The notes under the pieces: generated by a model
What the model was told of the DNA's origin: nothing
The model's input: only the letters and a program-made list of their open reading frames with translations
Database searches by the model: none
Shown: positions 1-10,970 of the stretch, in pieces
Layout of the letters: each line of letters starts with the position of its first letter
How positions within the stretch are numbered: position 1 is the first letter of the stretch
DNA from: Jaminaea rosea
Lineage: Eukaryota; Basidiomycota; Exobasidiomycetes; Microstromatales
Assembly (NCBI RefSeq): GCF_003144245.1
Contig: NW_020289979.1
Location: 558,001-622,000 of the forward strand
Reading direction: 5' to 3'
DNA length: 64,000 bases
Program-made: the position numbers and the translations under genes

Positions 1-1952
1 CAGCTTCCTTGACCTCAGCCCCACCGGCCAATCGCCCTCGCGTGGCTCAGTCCGTCATCAATCATGAACCCACCTTTGCTTCACCTCTCTTCAATCTAAG
101 TGCGCCTGAGGCAGGGGGGGCGGGGCTAGACTGACAGTGTGGGGGACTACTTGCCTCGCCACATCATCGACTGACTTGTCAAAGACCAGACCAGACTGTC
201 TGTACGAAACACGCGGCTAGCCATTTTACCGTCGCCCGATCTCAAGTCCTACACCAAAGGCTTGCGCAGCCGGTAAGGAACACCCGATTGCCTTCCGTAC
301 CAGCATCCCCATCGAGCTCCATTCGCATTGCCCAGACTCGATGCAGTAGACTCATATCGTGGGCTTCGGTGCAATCAGGCTGAATCTAGGAAACGCACTG
401 CTGCTGCCGTCTGCTCGGGAGAAAGTAGAAGGTCGGGGTATCTAGAGCTTATTCGCGGGGCTTTACTCTTGGCAGAGCGGTGAATGGTGATTGGGAGGAG
501 GCAGTGTGGGGAAGCGCGGAATGATCTGCCACGGCAAGACTTCCAAAACAGCCAAGCATGAAGGAAGAAGATGTCACGAGGACGAAGATAGCTTTCTACA
601 CAAGACGCTTGGGCGCACTCGCTACGTGGTGGCGAGGATAGGAGAAGACAGGGAGTGCTCCCTGGCGGGATGTAGACGGTACCACGGGCACGGGGAGGAA
701 GGGATCTGATCGCTCCTGACCCGTTCTCGCAATCCAAGCGATGGGATGAGCGAATAAGTTGGCGCACATCCGTTATGCTCTCATCATATGAATCACGTCA
801 ATGCAGTTGCTTGCGCGAGGCTATGCTGCGATCGCAAAAGGAGCATCATGATGATGATCGGCGCCCACCAGCAGCAGCCAAGGGTTCAGCAAGTCAAGGG
901 TCAACGAGCGGCCATGGTCTTCCGGCGCGTGTCTGTGGCTGGCTGCTAGGCTGCTGCATGCCGCCTTGCCTGCCCACAGGCAGCTCTCGGCAGACCCGCC
1001 TAGCCCGCCAGACGCGGAGGGCTACGAGCCTAGCCTGGCCAAGGCCACTTGCCCGCCTTTTTCGGGAGCCGCCCAGAAAGAGAGGCTCGACCCTTACGAT
1101 GAAAGTGAAGGGACACGATCTCCGCCCTCACTCGCATTCTGTCACCAAGGCGGGCAACGGGCCCTTCTTTGGACATTCTCCCACGAGCGGAGCCTATCAA
1201 TATCCTGGTCTACAGTACGACGCTAGCGGCGTGGGCGATTGATTGACTCGCGGTCTGCCACGCTAATCAACGTGTCGTATTGCACTCAGCTTCGACGTCG
1301 ACTTGTGCTGTTCTTCCTTTGGCCAGGGAAAGAACCAAGCGCGCGAGATACCGGAGGCGAAGAGGCGAAGAACAAGACGACAGGCACGACAATGCCGAAA
1401 GCTCGGAGCAACGCAGCAGCAGTAAGAGCAGCCACTGACGTCCGTTCCCCTTTCCCTTTCCCTTTCCCTGGCCCTCGCCCGGGCTGCAGCTGCGAGGCCT
1501 CGCTGCTGCTTTCTGCTCCTGCATCATCTCAGTTCGCGTCTGGTCCGCCCGGCTGCTCTTACGAAGGAGGCTTGCTTTTCCGTCTTGTCTGCCTTCTCCG
1601 TCCGTCGAGTCGAGGATCTTTCTCGTCGGGGCATTTGACCGGCCGCCTGCCATGCAGCCTGGACCCGCTTGCCCACAGCCAACTGGGACCGTGGCCACGG
1701 TCACGGCTGCAACGCATTGATACCACGCAGAACACATCTCAGACTTCCTCCTTTTTCTCTTCATCCCCTAGTCCCTCGCCCCTCGTCCGATTTCCAGGCT
1801 TTCCCGCCTGCGGCTCTCCCTCTCCCTGTCTATCCTTACCTCTTCAGAGCCACTCCTCTTCCTCTTCAAGTCATCCCTCCGTCTTCGCATTTTCTTTCTT
1901 CCTGCCACCGACTCAGCACTGCCCTGTTGTCCCCGCACTATCTCTCGCAACA
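1..1952. other. Intergenic region and CT-rich 5' leader upstream of the membrane-protein gene
   Basis: No convincing gene seen. Open frames here are short or of non-protein-like composition. From about 1240 a frame is open straight into the downstream gene, but its translation is dominated by Ser/Pro/Phe from pyrimidine tracts, as expected of a fungal leader. A (CCCTTT)3CCC hexamer repeat lies at 1448-1468, and the 1745-1900 stretch is strongly CT-rich, typical of a basidiomycete core promoter or transcription start zone. Confidence 0.5.
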
Positions 1953-4094
1953 ATGTCAGGCTGTGGCGAGCCCTACGCTACCGCCACTCTTTATTCGACG
2001 AGGACCACGGTTCTTCCCACTGTTGTTGTGGCTACCGTTTCTCCCGCCGCCACGAACGATGACGGCAATTCTGGAGGACAGATCCTCACCACCTTCACTT
2101 CCTCCTACACAACTACTGCGCTTCTCCCTACGAGCACCCTCTATGCCACTCCGACCTGCGCCTCGACCACCGCAAGCGCTAGTGCCACTGGAGGCGGTGC
2201 AGGGTCGCGCTCTACCTCGGCCGTTGTCCCCACAGGGATGACCAGCAGCACCAAGACGCAGACGCTCACCTCTGCCCTCGCCACTGTCAGCGATGCCGGT
2301 GGACGTCAGTCCGTCGTGTACGTCACCTACACCCAGACACTCGCCTCTCCCCAGCCAGTCTACGTCACCACCGTCATCCCGGCTGCAGCTGAGACGTCGG
2401 CGGCGGGTTCTTCTTCGTCCGCGTCCAACAAGTCGACACACAAGGGCGCTGTGATTGGCGGAGTCGTGGGAGGTGTGATCGCCCTCGCAGCGCTCTTCCT
2501 TCTCGTCCTCTTCTGCCTTCGCAAACGACGACATCAAAGGGGCCAAGTCTCCCTCGACGAGCTCTTCAGGCGATCAGCAGGCGGCATGCGTGGTGACCGT
2601 GGCGATGACGATGAAGAGGATGGGCGCACCATAGCGGGCGTTTCGCGCAACAACTCCGGCGCATCGACTAAGGCTGCAATGGCTGGGATGGAAGGAGCAG
2701 GGCCTGGCGTAGTGAACATCGAGGACGAAATGGTCGAGGGCCAAATCGGCAATGGTATCGTGCCTACCCTAGGCCGCAGTGCGTCAAAGGGCGCCACTTT
2801 GTCGCCTACCTTTCCCTTGTCCATCAGCACGACGGCAGCCAATGGCAGTGCAGCCACGGGCCTTCTTGCCCGCTCTGGCAGCGAGAGTAGCAAAGCACCA
2901 ACGCCTTACAATGTCACGCCGCCGTCAGGTGGTAACAGCGACCCCAGCACGCCCTACGAGGACCCACAGTCTCCTCCCTTGGCCGATGCTAGTATCATGG
3001 CTTTCGTAGGTGGGCGACCAGCTTCCTACGCTGGGCACTTTGGCTCTCCACCCAGCTCTCCGAAGGCAGCCACACCAGGAGGTACGACGGTCGCTTTGCC
3101 GCCAGCCGTATGGTCGGGAAGCAGCTCCCACCAGCAGCCACAGCACTACCCTACCCTGTCTCGCCCGCGTTCAGTCGGCAACATGGATCTGCACTTTATA
3201 CCCTCGTCACGGCCAACCAGCCCAACCTACTACGCAAATGGACCACAGCAGCCACGATCGCCACCTCTGTGCCCTACCTCGCCTCCCTTTGTCGCTCCTG
3301 GCGGCCAGCATCGTCCCAACCTCGGAGGGCCGCAACGCTCCACCTCGCCGCCGCCAAATGGTGCAATGTGGCGCTCGCCTCCACTGAAAGCTAGCTCACC
3401 ACCTTCAACAGCCAATGGCAACCCACACCGCACACCCAGCGGAGGTTTTGCTCGTGGACCAGACGGATCTGCTCGTCTCGGCAAAGGCAACCGTACGCTC
3501 AGCTGGGGAAGTGGGAGCATGGCACAATTGCAAGCCCTCACGTCTTCCACACCTTCATCGAACCAGCAGCAGCCGCAGCAGCAGCAGCAGCAGCAAGAGC
3601 CCAGCTTCGGTGTGCAACCCCGCGGCCCGCGACATTCCACACAGTACCAGCCTCGCAGACAACAAACTGCCTCCCCCCCGCCTCCCGGCACGCACAGCGC
3701 TGATTGGCCGCCGAGCCGATATGGGCATCTTGACGTCGCATTTGGTGCTGCGCGCCCAGCAGGAGGATCTTCAAATGGCTCATCCGCAGCGAGTACCCCG
3801 CCCGCTACATCACCCAATCCCGCGTCAACACCGACAGAGTCAGCAACAGGGCTGACCGGCAGCGAGACAGTCCGCAGCGTGGACTCTTCAAAGTACTGGA
3901 AATCGCCCATTGACTCTACATCCCCTCCACTGTCGCAGCAGCAGCAGCAGCAGCCTGCTCTCGCTCAGCCAGTCGCAAAGCACGGCTCTGCCACCCCTGT
4001 CGAGGACGATGAAGACACTTCGGCGGCATTGGCAGCGGAGAAGGCATTGTGGGGTAGAAAACTGTTCGTGACAAATGCGGAGGATGAGTCATGA
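1953..4094 (+). CDS. Ser/Thr-rich single-pass membrane protein with long disordered cytoplasmic tail
   Basis: Predicted 713 residues in one exon. I chose the ATG at 1953 (MSGCGEPYATATL) because it follows a CT-rich leader, although the frame is open further upstream. Residues 1 to about 160 are Ser/Thr-rich and suited to O-glycosylation. One hydrophobic segment (about 165-187, starting GAVIGGVVGGVIALAALF) is followed by the basic stop-transfer sequence RKRRHQR. The remaining roughly 500 residues are low complexity, rich in Ser/Pro/Gln, with polyglutamine near 3570-3595 and 3937-3951. This layout resembles fungal cell-surface proteins of the Mid2/Wsc-sensor style, but I see no WSC cysteine domain and no classical signal peptide, so the transmembrane helix probably acts as a signal anchor. 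The function is unknown. The gene is convergent with the chromatin gene that ends at 4309. Confidence 0.8.
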   Translation: MSGCGEPYATATLYSTRTTVLPTVVVATVSPAATNDDGNSGGQILTTFTSSYTTTALLPTSTLYATPTCASTTASASATGGGAGSRSTSAVVPTGMTSSTKTQTLTSALATVSDAGGRQSVVYVTYTQTLASPQPVYVTTVIPAAAETSAAGSSSSASNKSTHKGAVIGGVVGGVIALAALFLLVLFCLRKRRHQRGQVSLDELFRRSAGGMRGDRGDDDEEDGRTIAGVSRNNSGASTKAAMAGMEGAGPGVVNIEDEMVEGQIGNGIVPTLGRSASKGATLSPTFPLSISTTAANGSAATGLLARSGSESSKAPTPYNVTPPSGGNSDPSTPYEDPQSPPLADASIMAFVGGRPASYAGHFGSPPSSPKAATPGGTTVALPPAVWSGSSSHQQPQHYPTLSRPRSVGNMDLHFIPSSRPTSPTYYANGPQQPRSPPLCPTSPPFVAPGGQHRPNLGGPQRSTSPPPNGAMWRSPPLKASSPPSTANGNPHRTPSGGFARGPDGSARLGKGNRTLSWGSGSMAQLQALTSSTPSSNQQQPQQQQQQQEPSFGVQPRGPRHSTQYQPRRQQTASPPPPGTHSADWPPSRYGHLDVAFGAARPAGGSSNGSSAASTPPATSPNPASTPTESATGLTGSETVRSVDSSKYWKSPIDSTSPPLSQQQQQQPALAQPVAKHGSATPVEDDEDTSAALAAEKALWGRKLFVTNAEDES

Positions 4095-4308
4095 TGGTGC
4101 CCCTTTGTATTTACCTCTACGTCATAGACAGCAATGCAGATGGAAGAGGTGCTTTGATTGCTATTTGGAGAATGTGGTGGTCTGGGTGTGGCTGTGACTG
4201 TCATGATGGAGAGTAGGTACATTGAGACGACGATGATTGTCTTCATCGACCATTCGACGGACAGCGAGCGTCGCGCTGCCAGCCTCTCTATTTGGCTTCT
4301 CCCATTCT

Positions 4309-7300
4309 CTACTTCGCGACCTCCTCCGTCTTTCCGCTCAAATCAACGTCGTCATCCGGCTCCCCCGTGTGCCACAGGTAGTACCACCTGACCGTCTCCA
4401 AGCGCTTGCAAAGCGCCTCCACCTGCGCCTTCCTTGCCTCTTGCGTCTCCTTGAGCTGCTTCTTCGCCTTGCGCGACACGAGCGCCGTAGCGCTGGCCGT
4501 GGCACTCGAATCCCCATTCTTTGTCGGCGAAGTAGACCCTCCAGCCCCTCCAGAAGCCTTCTGCTGCGCAACAGCGATTTCTGCATCCTGCTGCGCCTTA
4601 TTCTCTTCGTAATCCTTCTGAGCTGCGCGATAGCGGAGGAAAGCGATGACTTGCTTGATGCTGGGCGGATAGTTTGTGCCCATGAACACCGGACCGGCGG
4701 GAATGGCTGGTGGGGGTGGAGTGAGATCGCTTGTGGACGATGATGTGGATGAGGAGGAAGCAGCGCGCTGCGACTTGTCCTTGCCCTTACTTTCGTCTTC
4801 GTCCGGCTGCTCGATTAGGACGATGGGGCTGCGAGCCTTTCCGTCGAATCTGGTGCCGCGGCCCTCCGTTTTGAAGTCCAGGCTGTCCTCTACCTCTTGC
4901 TTCTCGCCATCGCCCGTTTGCGCCGCCATTGTAGGCTTGACAGGGCTCACATTGGATGCTGTACCCGGCATAGCCTCCTGAGGCGGGGCGTCCTTGACTA
5001 GCGGCTCGCCGTGCACAACGACGCACCATGCCCACCTGCCATGCGTGTCACGAGGCATGACCTCATTGAACTCAGTGAGCTGCCAGTACGTCCTACCGTC
5101 AGCATCAGTCCCAAGCGGACCCGTGCGAATCTTGTTCGCCTCACTCTCCCTCAAGGCCTGCATTTTGACATCGAGCACCCGCAGCTTATGGTTGCGCTCC
5201 TTCTTGTCCTTGTCCTTCTTCCACTTGGCAAAGTCGTCCACTTTGGCCATGCTAGGCGCCGCAGCTGCCAGGACCTTCTTCTCTTCTTCCCACTCCTTCT
5301 CCAACTGCTTGAGATCCTCGCGTGCAGCGCGGTCGATATCGCCCATGCGGGCCGCACCACTTTTGAGCTCTTCGCTAACCTCAGGAGTCTGGAGCACGGC
5401 CTCGAGGAGCACGCAGAGGATGGCGACCTTTTCTTCCATCTCGGGTGCAGGGAGGGGCTCGGCCGGCTTGGGAGGGGCAGGAGCTGTCGTGGTGGACGGA
5501 GGAGGGGTAGTAGTGCTGGTGCGCGTGTCATCTGCTCCGGTGTCGTCGTCGTCGCTTCCTCCACTCTCGCTGTCTGTGAGGGTCGAGCTTGTGCCAGATC
5601 GGCTGCTGCCATTGCTACTGCCATTGACAATGACGATGCGGCGGCTACTTCGTGATGCTGACGTGCCTGCCTTTGTGGCGCCCGTCTGTCGCCCACTGCG
5701 ACGGGTACCTTCAGCAGCAGGAGCAGCTCGCGTGGCCTGTCTGGCTGAGCTTCGGCCTCCTCGCCTAGGCATCTCGTCCTCCTCACTTTCCGCATCTCCA
5801 GCCCACTCATCACGGTCGCCGTTGCGCGCAGGCTCCAACTCGTCCTCCTCGCTGCTTTCGTCCTGGTCGCTGAATTGAGACTCGTAGCTGTAGAGGCTTT
5901 GCTGCTTGACTCGCTCCAACGCGCGCACCTCGGCGGCTCTCTTGGTCCTCGTCATGCGAGAGCTAAGTAGTGTTGGCCCAGAGTCATCGGCATCCCTCAT
6001 CGCAGCCTCTTTGGATTCGTCGGAGAAGACGCGCTCGACGTGGGGCAGCTCAGGGATGTCGAAGCCGAGGCTGTCGAGCAGGTCCCTCGCTGCTTGCCAG
6101 GGCTCTCCCCTCTGCAGGTCCTCGCCGAATTGGCGGAACGCTTGAATAGCCGGGGCGACGCGCGCCTTTGGCTGACCTTGGTTGATGCTGTTGATACCGG
6201 CAAGGGCGACGAGGATGCGCTCGAGGAGCGTCTGAACTTGGCGATGCGTCCAGAGGTCGAATTTGTCGAGCTGGATAAGCTGGCCCTTGGGCACTCGAAT
6301 GAAGTCGAATCGCACGAGCGTCTCGTAGATCCACATGCGCGCCCACACGTTCTCCGGATGCAGGGCAGTCTTGATGACCTCAAGCTCAGGGGCTGCCACT
6401 GGTGCGGGAGGCTTAATAGGGCGAGGTAAGGTTGCCTGACGTGGTTTGCTGGTCGAGGGGAGAGCTTGCGCCTTGCTGGTGAGGGCATTTTTAAGGGAAG
6501 AAGTCGCTTTCTTGCCTTTGGCCTTGGCTGCTCCCGAGGGCGCTGCGGCTGCCTTCTTGCTCTGGCTACCATTGGCGCCGCTTGCGCCGGCGCCGCTGCT
6601 GCTGCTGCTGCTTGCTTTGGCCTTGCCCTTGACGTCGGACGTACTTGCCTTAGCTTTGGACTTCGCGGGAGCCTTCTGCTTCGGTGCAGCTGGGGGCTTC
6701 TCGACTCTGTGCGAGGCCCACCAATTGATCATCATCAGTCTGGAGGTTGAGGATCAAAATGCGGCTCATTTGCTCACCTGACGGGCTCGACACCGAACTT
6801 CTTTCGACAGATGCTGCACGTGCAAATGCCCAGGCATCGAGGACACTGCAATCAGGGACGCGGGCGCGGCACCAAGTGAGCATACACGGTAGCAAAGGAC
6901 GCGACGTGCAACGGGCCGGAGGGGGACACTCACCTTGAAAATGTAGTTTGCTTCACTCTCATCGCAGTGCTCAGCGAGGTCGACACCCGGCACATTCCTT
7001 CCTCTCGCCTTGATGGCGTCGAGATCATCGTTGTACTGCACGCTCAGGGCAGCAGCGCAGAACTTGAGGCCGCATCGGACGGTAGGTTTGCGCATATCTG
7101 CGGCGAACGGTGGGCGGATCAGCACGGTCAGCCTCCTCTGCCATCTCTCTCGTCTACAGCCTTCCATCATCTACTCACAGGTGCAGCGGATCTGCTCAGT
7201 AGCGCAAAGAGCTCTATGCTGGTGACAGAGCGGGCCCTCCCCAGGCAGAGCTGTCTTCCTCATCTCTCCATTCTCCTTGGGAACCTTGGGTCCGACTGGC

Positions 7301-7861
7301 GTGTACCTGCTGCTGGACGATGAGCTGCCACTGGCATTGGGGCTGTTGGCAACGAGGGATTGTCTCTTCTTGGTGAGTACCTTGGGCTTGCTCGTGGTGG
7401 AGGACGCCGACTTGGCAAGTGGCGGTGGGTCGGACAAGTCGTCATCGTCATCATCGGAGTCCGCTTGCATGCGCGAGGACGATGTGCCTTTGGGCGTGCT
7501 AGCAGCCGGAGGGGTCGAGAACTCCTCGCCGTTTGGAGGTGGAGTCGTCATCTCTTCGTCGCTGTCTTGTCCACGCGTCTGATCGTCGCCATCTGCCATC
7601 TCGATGTCGCTGATCTCAATGGGCTCGATGGGAGGCCTAAGCGAGTCGTTTGGCGTTGAAGGTCCTGATGCGAGGCCAGAGGATACTCTGGGCTTGAAGC
7701 TCACTGGGTGAGCAATGCGGGTGTCGAGAAGGCATGCGTGGGTCAGCTCGAGCGCGCGGGATCATGGTTCGCGATCTCTGCTTACGACACTCACGTACGC
7801 TCTGCTTCATCTTGGAAGATCCAGGTGGTGACGAAGCCGTCGAGGCCGAAGCGGACGGCAT
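4309..7861 (-). CDS. zf-4CXXC_R1 (CDCA7-type) zinc-finger protein with WHIM-like motifs
   Basis: Five exons inferred: 7861-7795, 7703-7179, 7097-6934, 6845-6778, 6739-4309, giving 1,084 residues in a continuous frame. Residues about 180-275, assembled across three short introns, match the zf-4CXXC_R1 zinc finger: CHQHRALC, then RC/FC pairs, ending in CPRCLGICTCSICRKKFG, the conserved tail of that domain. The first motif reads CHQH instead of CHQC. Around residue 405 a stretch beginning ENVWARMWIYETLVRFDF resembles a DDT-type helical region, and about 815-825 contains LGTDADGRTYW, close to the WHIM core (GTDRDG..YWWF) of ISWI-associated proteins. Ser/Asp/Glu-rich disorder fills the rest. zf-4CXXC_R1 proteins such as CDCA7 partner the HELLS remodeller, and WHIM motifs contact linker DNA and ISWI; a nuclear chromatin-remodelling role is therefore inferred. 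Confidence 0.85.
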
Positions 7862-8355
7862 TGTGTGAAGCGCACCTGGGACGGCGCCTCTCTATGTCGT
7901 CTCTCTATATCGCGAGGAGGTGAAGAGGATGGAGTGTGGAAAAGAGAAAAGGAAATGGCAGTGGGGCTCGCTCCCACACTGAGCCCGAGCTCGTCCAGCT
8001 GTAGACGAGCAGGCAGGCGGCAGCAGCAGCGGCGGACGCGGGTCGCTCGACTCGAATTCCAATCGCGCCCCTCTGACTGAGACGCGCTCTACTCCCGCTC
8101 CCGCTCCTACGACACGTTCAGCACGGCAGTTGGGAGCGTCGGCGTCCGCGGCGTCAAAGCAAAGCTGGACGACGAGCAAAGAGCAACAATGAGGAGAGAT
8201 CATCAAGAAAGCTTTGAAGTTCCAAGAGTGGTGGTACAGAGGAGAGAACAGCAAGTAGAGAGGCAGGTCAGGCGTCGCGTCGTCATCTACGAGCAGAGGC
8301 ATGCAGGCCAGCAACTTGGGTATCATAGCTTTGCCATCTTTCCCACCTTTGCCAA
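7862..8355. promoter_or_regulatory. Spacer holding the chromatin-gene promoter and the VOC-gene 3' end
   Basis: No coding sequence seen in 494 bases. It lies 5' of the zf-4CXXC_R1 gene (start 7861, minus) and 3' of the VOC gene (stop 8356, minus). The read-through frames are Arg/Cys-rich and not protein-like. A GC-rich triplet run (cag/cgg) occurs near 8020-8040. Confidence 0.45.
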
Positions 8356-9746
8356 TCACTGGTCCAAGACTTGGAAGAAGATGATAGAGTTTCCTGCATC
8401 GTCGACGACGGTCATGGCTCTCTCGCCGAAGCCGCTGTTTCTAGGCTTGGCCTGGACTTTGGCCGAACCAAAATGACGCGGCGGGAAGTAGTTATCAAGG
8501 CCCTGAGCGTACTTCTCAAGCTTGTGCGTGACCTCCTGGTAGAGGTCTGTGGTTGAGGGTGAGAGCAAGGGAGGAGATGAGGCGGTAGGTCAACGAGTGA
8601 AGACTTGTCAGCGTGGGATTAGTGATCGCTCTGCTCACCATCGACCTTGTCGACCTCGATCCATAAGGAGCCTTTGGGTGGCGCCGACTCAGCGTCAAGA
8701 TGCCTTCGTAGGTAGATAGAGACGCCATCGACGCTGCCTTGTCCTGTTGTCTTTGGCGATGAGCCCGGAGCCGCACGATGCAGCTCGGCCCTGCCCGCAT
8801 CCGCCTTGCCAACGACTTTGAAGCCCAGGACCTCCTCATACCATGGTAGCGCGGTTGGGATATGAGAGACAAAGAAGCATGGGATGGACCGCTTGAAGGT
8901 TGCAGAGCGGCTGGGCGGAGGCGTCTTGACTGCGATGGAACGGGGTTTGGGCGAAAACGTCAACTCGTGAACGCGATCTATCGCAGAAGTGGCCGTCACT
9001 CACTCGACGTTACACCCTCATCCTCATCCTCGTAGTTGTATTTTTCTCCCGTACTCATCCAGGCGGGCAACCCCATGTTCGTTGACTTGGGCAAATAAAG
9101 GGCGTCGTTGGCCACGCTGTCAGGAGGGAATGGACGTAGACGTGGAGGGTCAGTTACCATCGAGGTCTCGCAGCGTCGACTTTGCACACACTCACCGACG
9201 CTCGTACCTCTTTTGAAGCGATGACGTGAGCTCGGGAGTCTCGTCGGGAAGCACGAGATGAAGTTCTGGCCTTCGTGCGTAGAATGCCACCATCGTGTAG
9301 CCCGGAGGCAGCGGAAGCGTGGAAGCGATGTTGCTGCGTGCTGGTGTTGGACTTTTGCTGATAGTGGGGAGAGCTGCTCTGCTCTGGTTGTCAGGCCCCC
9401 ATTTTTGGCGATATGGCGAATGTACAGGGCTAGAGAGAAGACGTCTCCAGTGACGTCGAAGGATGTCTCTCCCTGATGTGAAGTCGCAAAGATGGTTACG
9501 AAGGCAAGTCTGGTGGCTGACCTGTTTGTTGAGGTCGGCGAGATTGCCGTGCGGCGGCCGTGCAGCAATCTGAGCTCTATCCGCCTCGGCCGCCTCAACC
9601 GTCCTCGACGCCCAATGAGGCGCCCCGTCGCTCGAGTGCTGGCTACTGGTCAGGACCAAAAGCCGCTCATTGCTCGTCCAGCTGACCTCGAGGGAGCAAG
9701 CGCGAAGGCGACGGCCAAATTGGGGACGATGAGCTGCGGTATTCAA
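8356..9746 (-). CDS. VOC-superfamily (glyoxalase/dioxygenase fold) protein, N-terminus unresolved, apparent frame break
   Basis: Exons read as about 9746-9522, 9472-9196, 9116-9004, 8929-8639 and 8546-8356, with good GT-AG junctions. The last two exons encode a vicinal-oxygen-chelate domain: IPCFFVSHIPTALPWYEEVLGFKVVG, a mid-region with VDGVSIYLRRH, and a C-terminal GERAMTVVDDAGNSIIFFQ, typical of the first and last strands of glyoxalase-like modules. The upstream half (for example PPGYTMVAFYARRPELHLVLP) is of unknown family. Within exon 9472-9196 the first third reads well in one frame and the rest in another. The switch falls at adjacent homopolymers (C5 at 9396-9400, T5 at 9402-9406), and a single extra base there would bring both flanks and both splice junctions into register. 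No ATG is seen in frame for the first exon, so a further 5' exon or another error is likely. Confidence 0.6.
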
Positions 9747-10001
9747 CCTTGATTTTCTGCCTCATCGCTACCGATCTGAGTCTCCGGTCAACGCTGTAGC
9801 TGAGCCAAAATGACACCTTTGACGTGCAGGCCGCCGGCGCACGACCGTCGAAATCAAGTGGAGAAGAGGAGCACTGCGTCGGTGCCGTCGTCCTGTGTGC
9901 TCGCATCGCTGGCTGCGATCGCGATCGTGTGAACGCCTCGTCCTCTATTCACGACTTCTCAGCATCAACAGGTCAACTCCGTCTCCCTCAATCAGATCAA
10001 C
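9747..10001. promoter_or_regulatory. Compact divergent promoter between the VOC gene and the 113-residue membrane protein gene
   Basis: About 255 bases separate the putative 5' end of the minus-strand VOC gene and the ATG at 10002. Part of this may belong to an unrecognised first exon of the VOC gene. No distinct factor site was recognised. Confidence 0.35.
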
Positions 10002-10587
10002 ATGGCGTCTGTCGGGGACTGTGAGCTTCTCTCAAGGCACACTGTGGTGGCGGTGTTAGGCTGACGGAATTTGCGTTGGGATGCTGCTCTCTCTCTCTTG
10101 TAAGACATCTTCCTCTTCATCGTCCTCTCCATCCTCGCAGGTATCGTCTACGCAGTCAAAAAGGACAGCATCAATCAGAGCATCTCAGGGGCACAGGAAG
10201 GTCTCAAGGTGAGCATTGACAGCCTTTTGGGTGTTGGCCGTAGCGTACCTTTGACTTCTCTCTCTTTCATCGTGTTCTCGTAACAGCAAAAGGGCATTCG
10301 ACTCGACAGCTCGGGCGTATCGATCAAGACGGATCGCAGAGCGCCGACGCGGGACGAATACATAGTGAGCAGCCAACTGAGGAGTGCATGCCCAGTGTCT
10401 GGTAACTGACAGCGTGGCCCGTCCTGCTTCTCTCGGCTCCCATTAGGACCGGACCCGCGAGAGCTTCGCCCGCTCCAGTGAGGTCATCGCAAAGCACAAA
10501 GACGCATTCACGACTACGGCTTGGCAGAAACAGAAGGAGCTGGACGAGGCGAAGCAGAGGGCAAAGGCAACCTCTGGTCGACGCTGA
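10002..10587 (+). CDS. Small single-pass membrane protein (113 aa)
   Basis: Four exons inferred: 10002-10020, 10105-10208, 10287-10364, 10447-10587, all with GT-AG borders and exact phase agreement. The product starts MASVGDYIFLFIVLSILAGI: a six-residue lead, then a hydrophobic helix (about residues 7-24) followed by a basic, charged cytoplasmic tail with Lys/Arg/Glu-rich helical character and the C-terminus KATSGRR. There is no cleavable signal peptide, so this is probably a tail-out single-pass protein of the ER or another endomembrane. I do not recognise the family. The four tiny exons argue for a genuine, conserved gene rather than a chance ORF. The downstream 383-base gap to the next gene (10588-10970) shows nothing further and presumably holds this gene's terminator and the next gene's promoter. 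Confidence 0.75.
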
Positions 10588-10970
10588 CGGCTCGAGAAGG
10601 GCACAGACATATAAAGCTGGGCCGTCTCTGTCCTGCTTAAGGGTGTATTACTCACCGCTCTCTGGACTCACACTTGCAATACCTCATGTAGCTTTGACAG
10701 AACATGAAGTCATCTCGACAGCTTGGATCCTGGACGTTCGAGGTGGTCTGGTGCGAGACGAGAGCCGACCCAAAATGGCCCTGCCTTGAGCGGCGTCGCG
10801 TCCGGTAAGCCAGGCCGCGCTTTCATTTGATTGCTCTCGCTCTCGGCGGCCGTACATCGAGGCCCAGAAGTGAAGAGTCATTTGCTCCTTCCCTTCGTCC
10901 CTCTCACTCCTCCAAACGAGCAATCTCACCCTCTTCCTTGTCATAGACTATCATCAGTAAAACAGCAAAC

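Noticed and set aside
375-1242. Overlapping open frames on both strands before the first gene
   Set aside because: Cys/Arg/Ser-rich composition, no motif, equal openness on both strands, as expected by chance at high GC.
1239-1952. N-terminal extension of the membrane-protein frame
   Set aside because: Translation reflects CT-rich leader tracts; the ATG at 1953 gives a sensible surface-protein start.
4994-5878. 294-codon plus-strand frame
   Set aside because: Antisense shadow of the chromatin gene's last exon; Ser/Leu/Ala runs mirror its acidic and Ser tracts.
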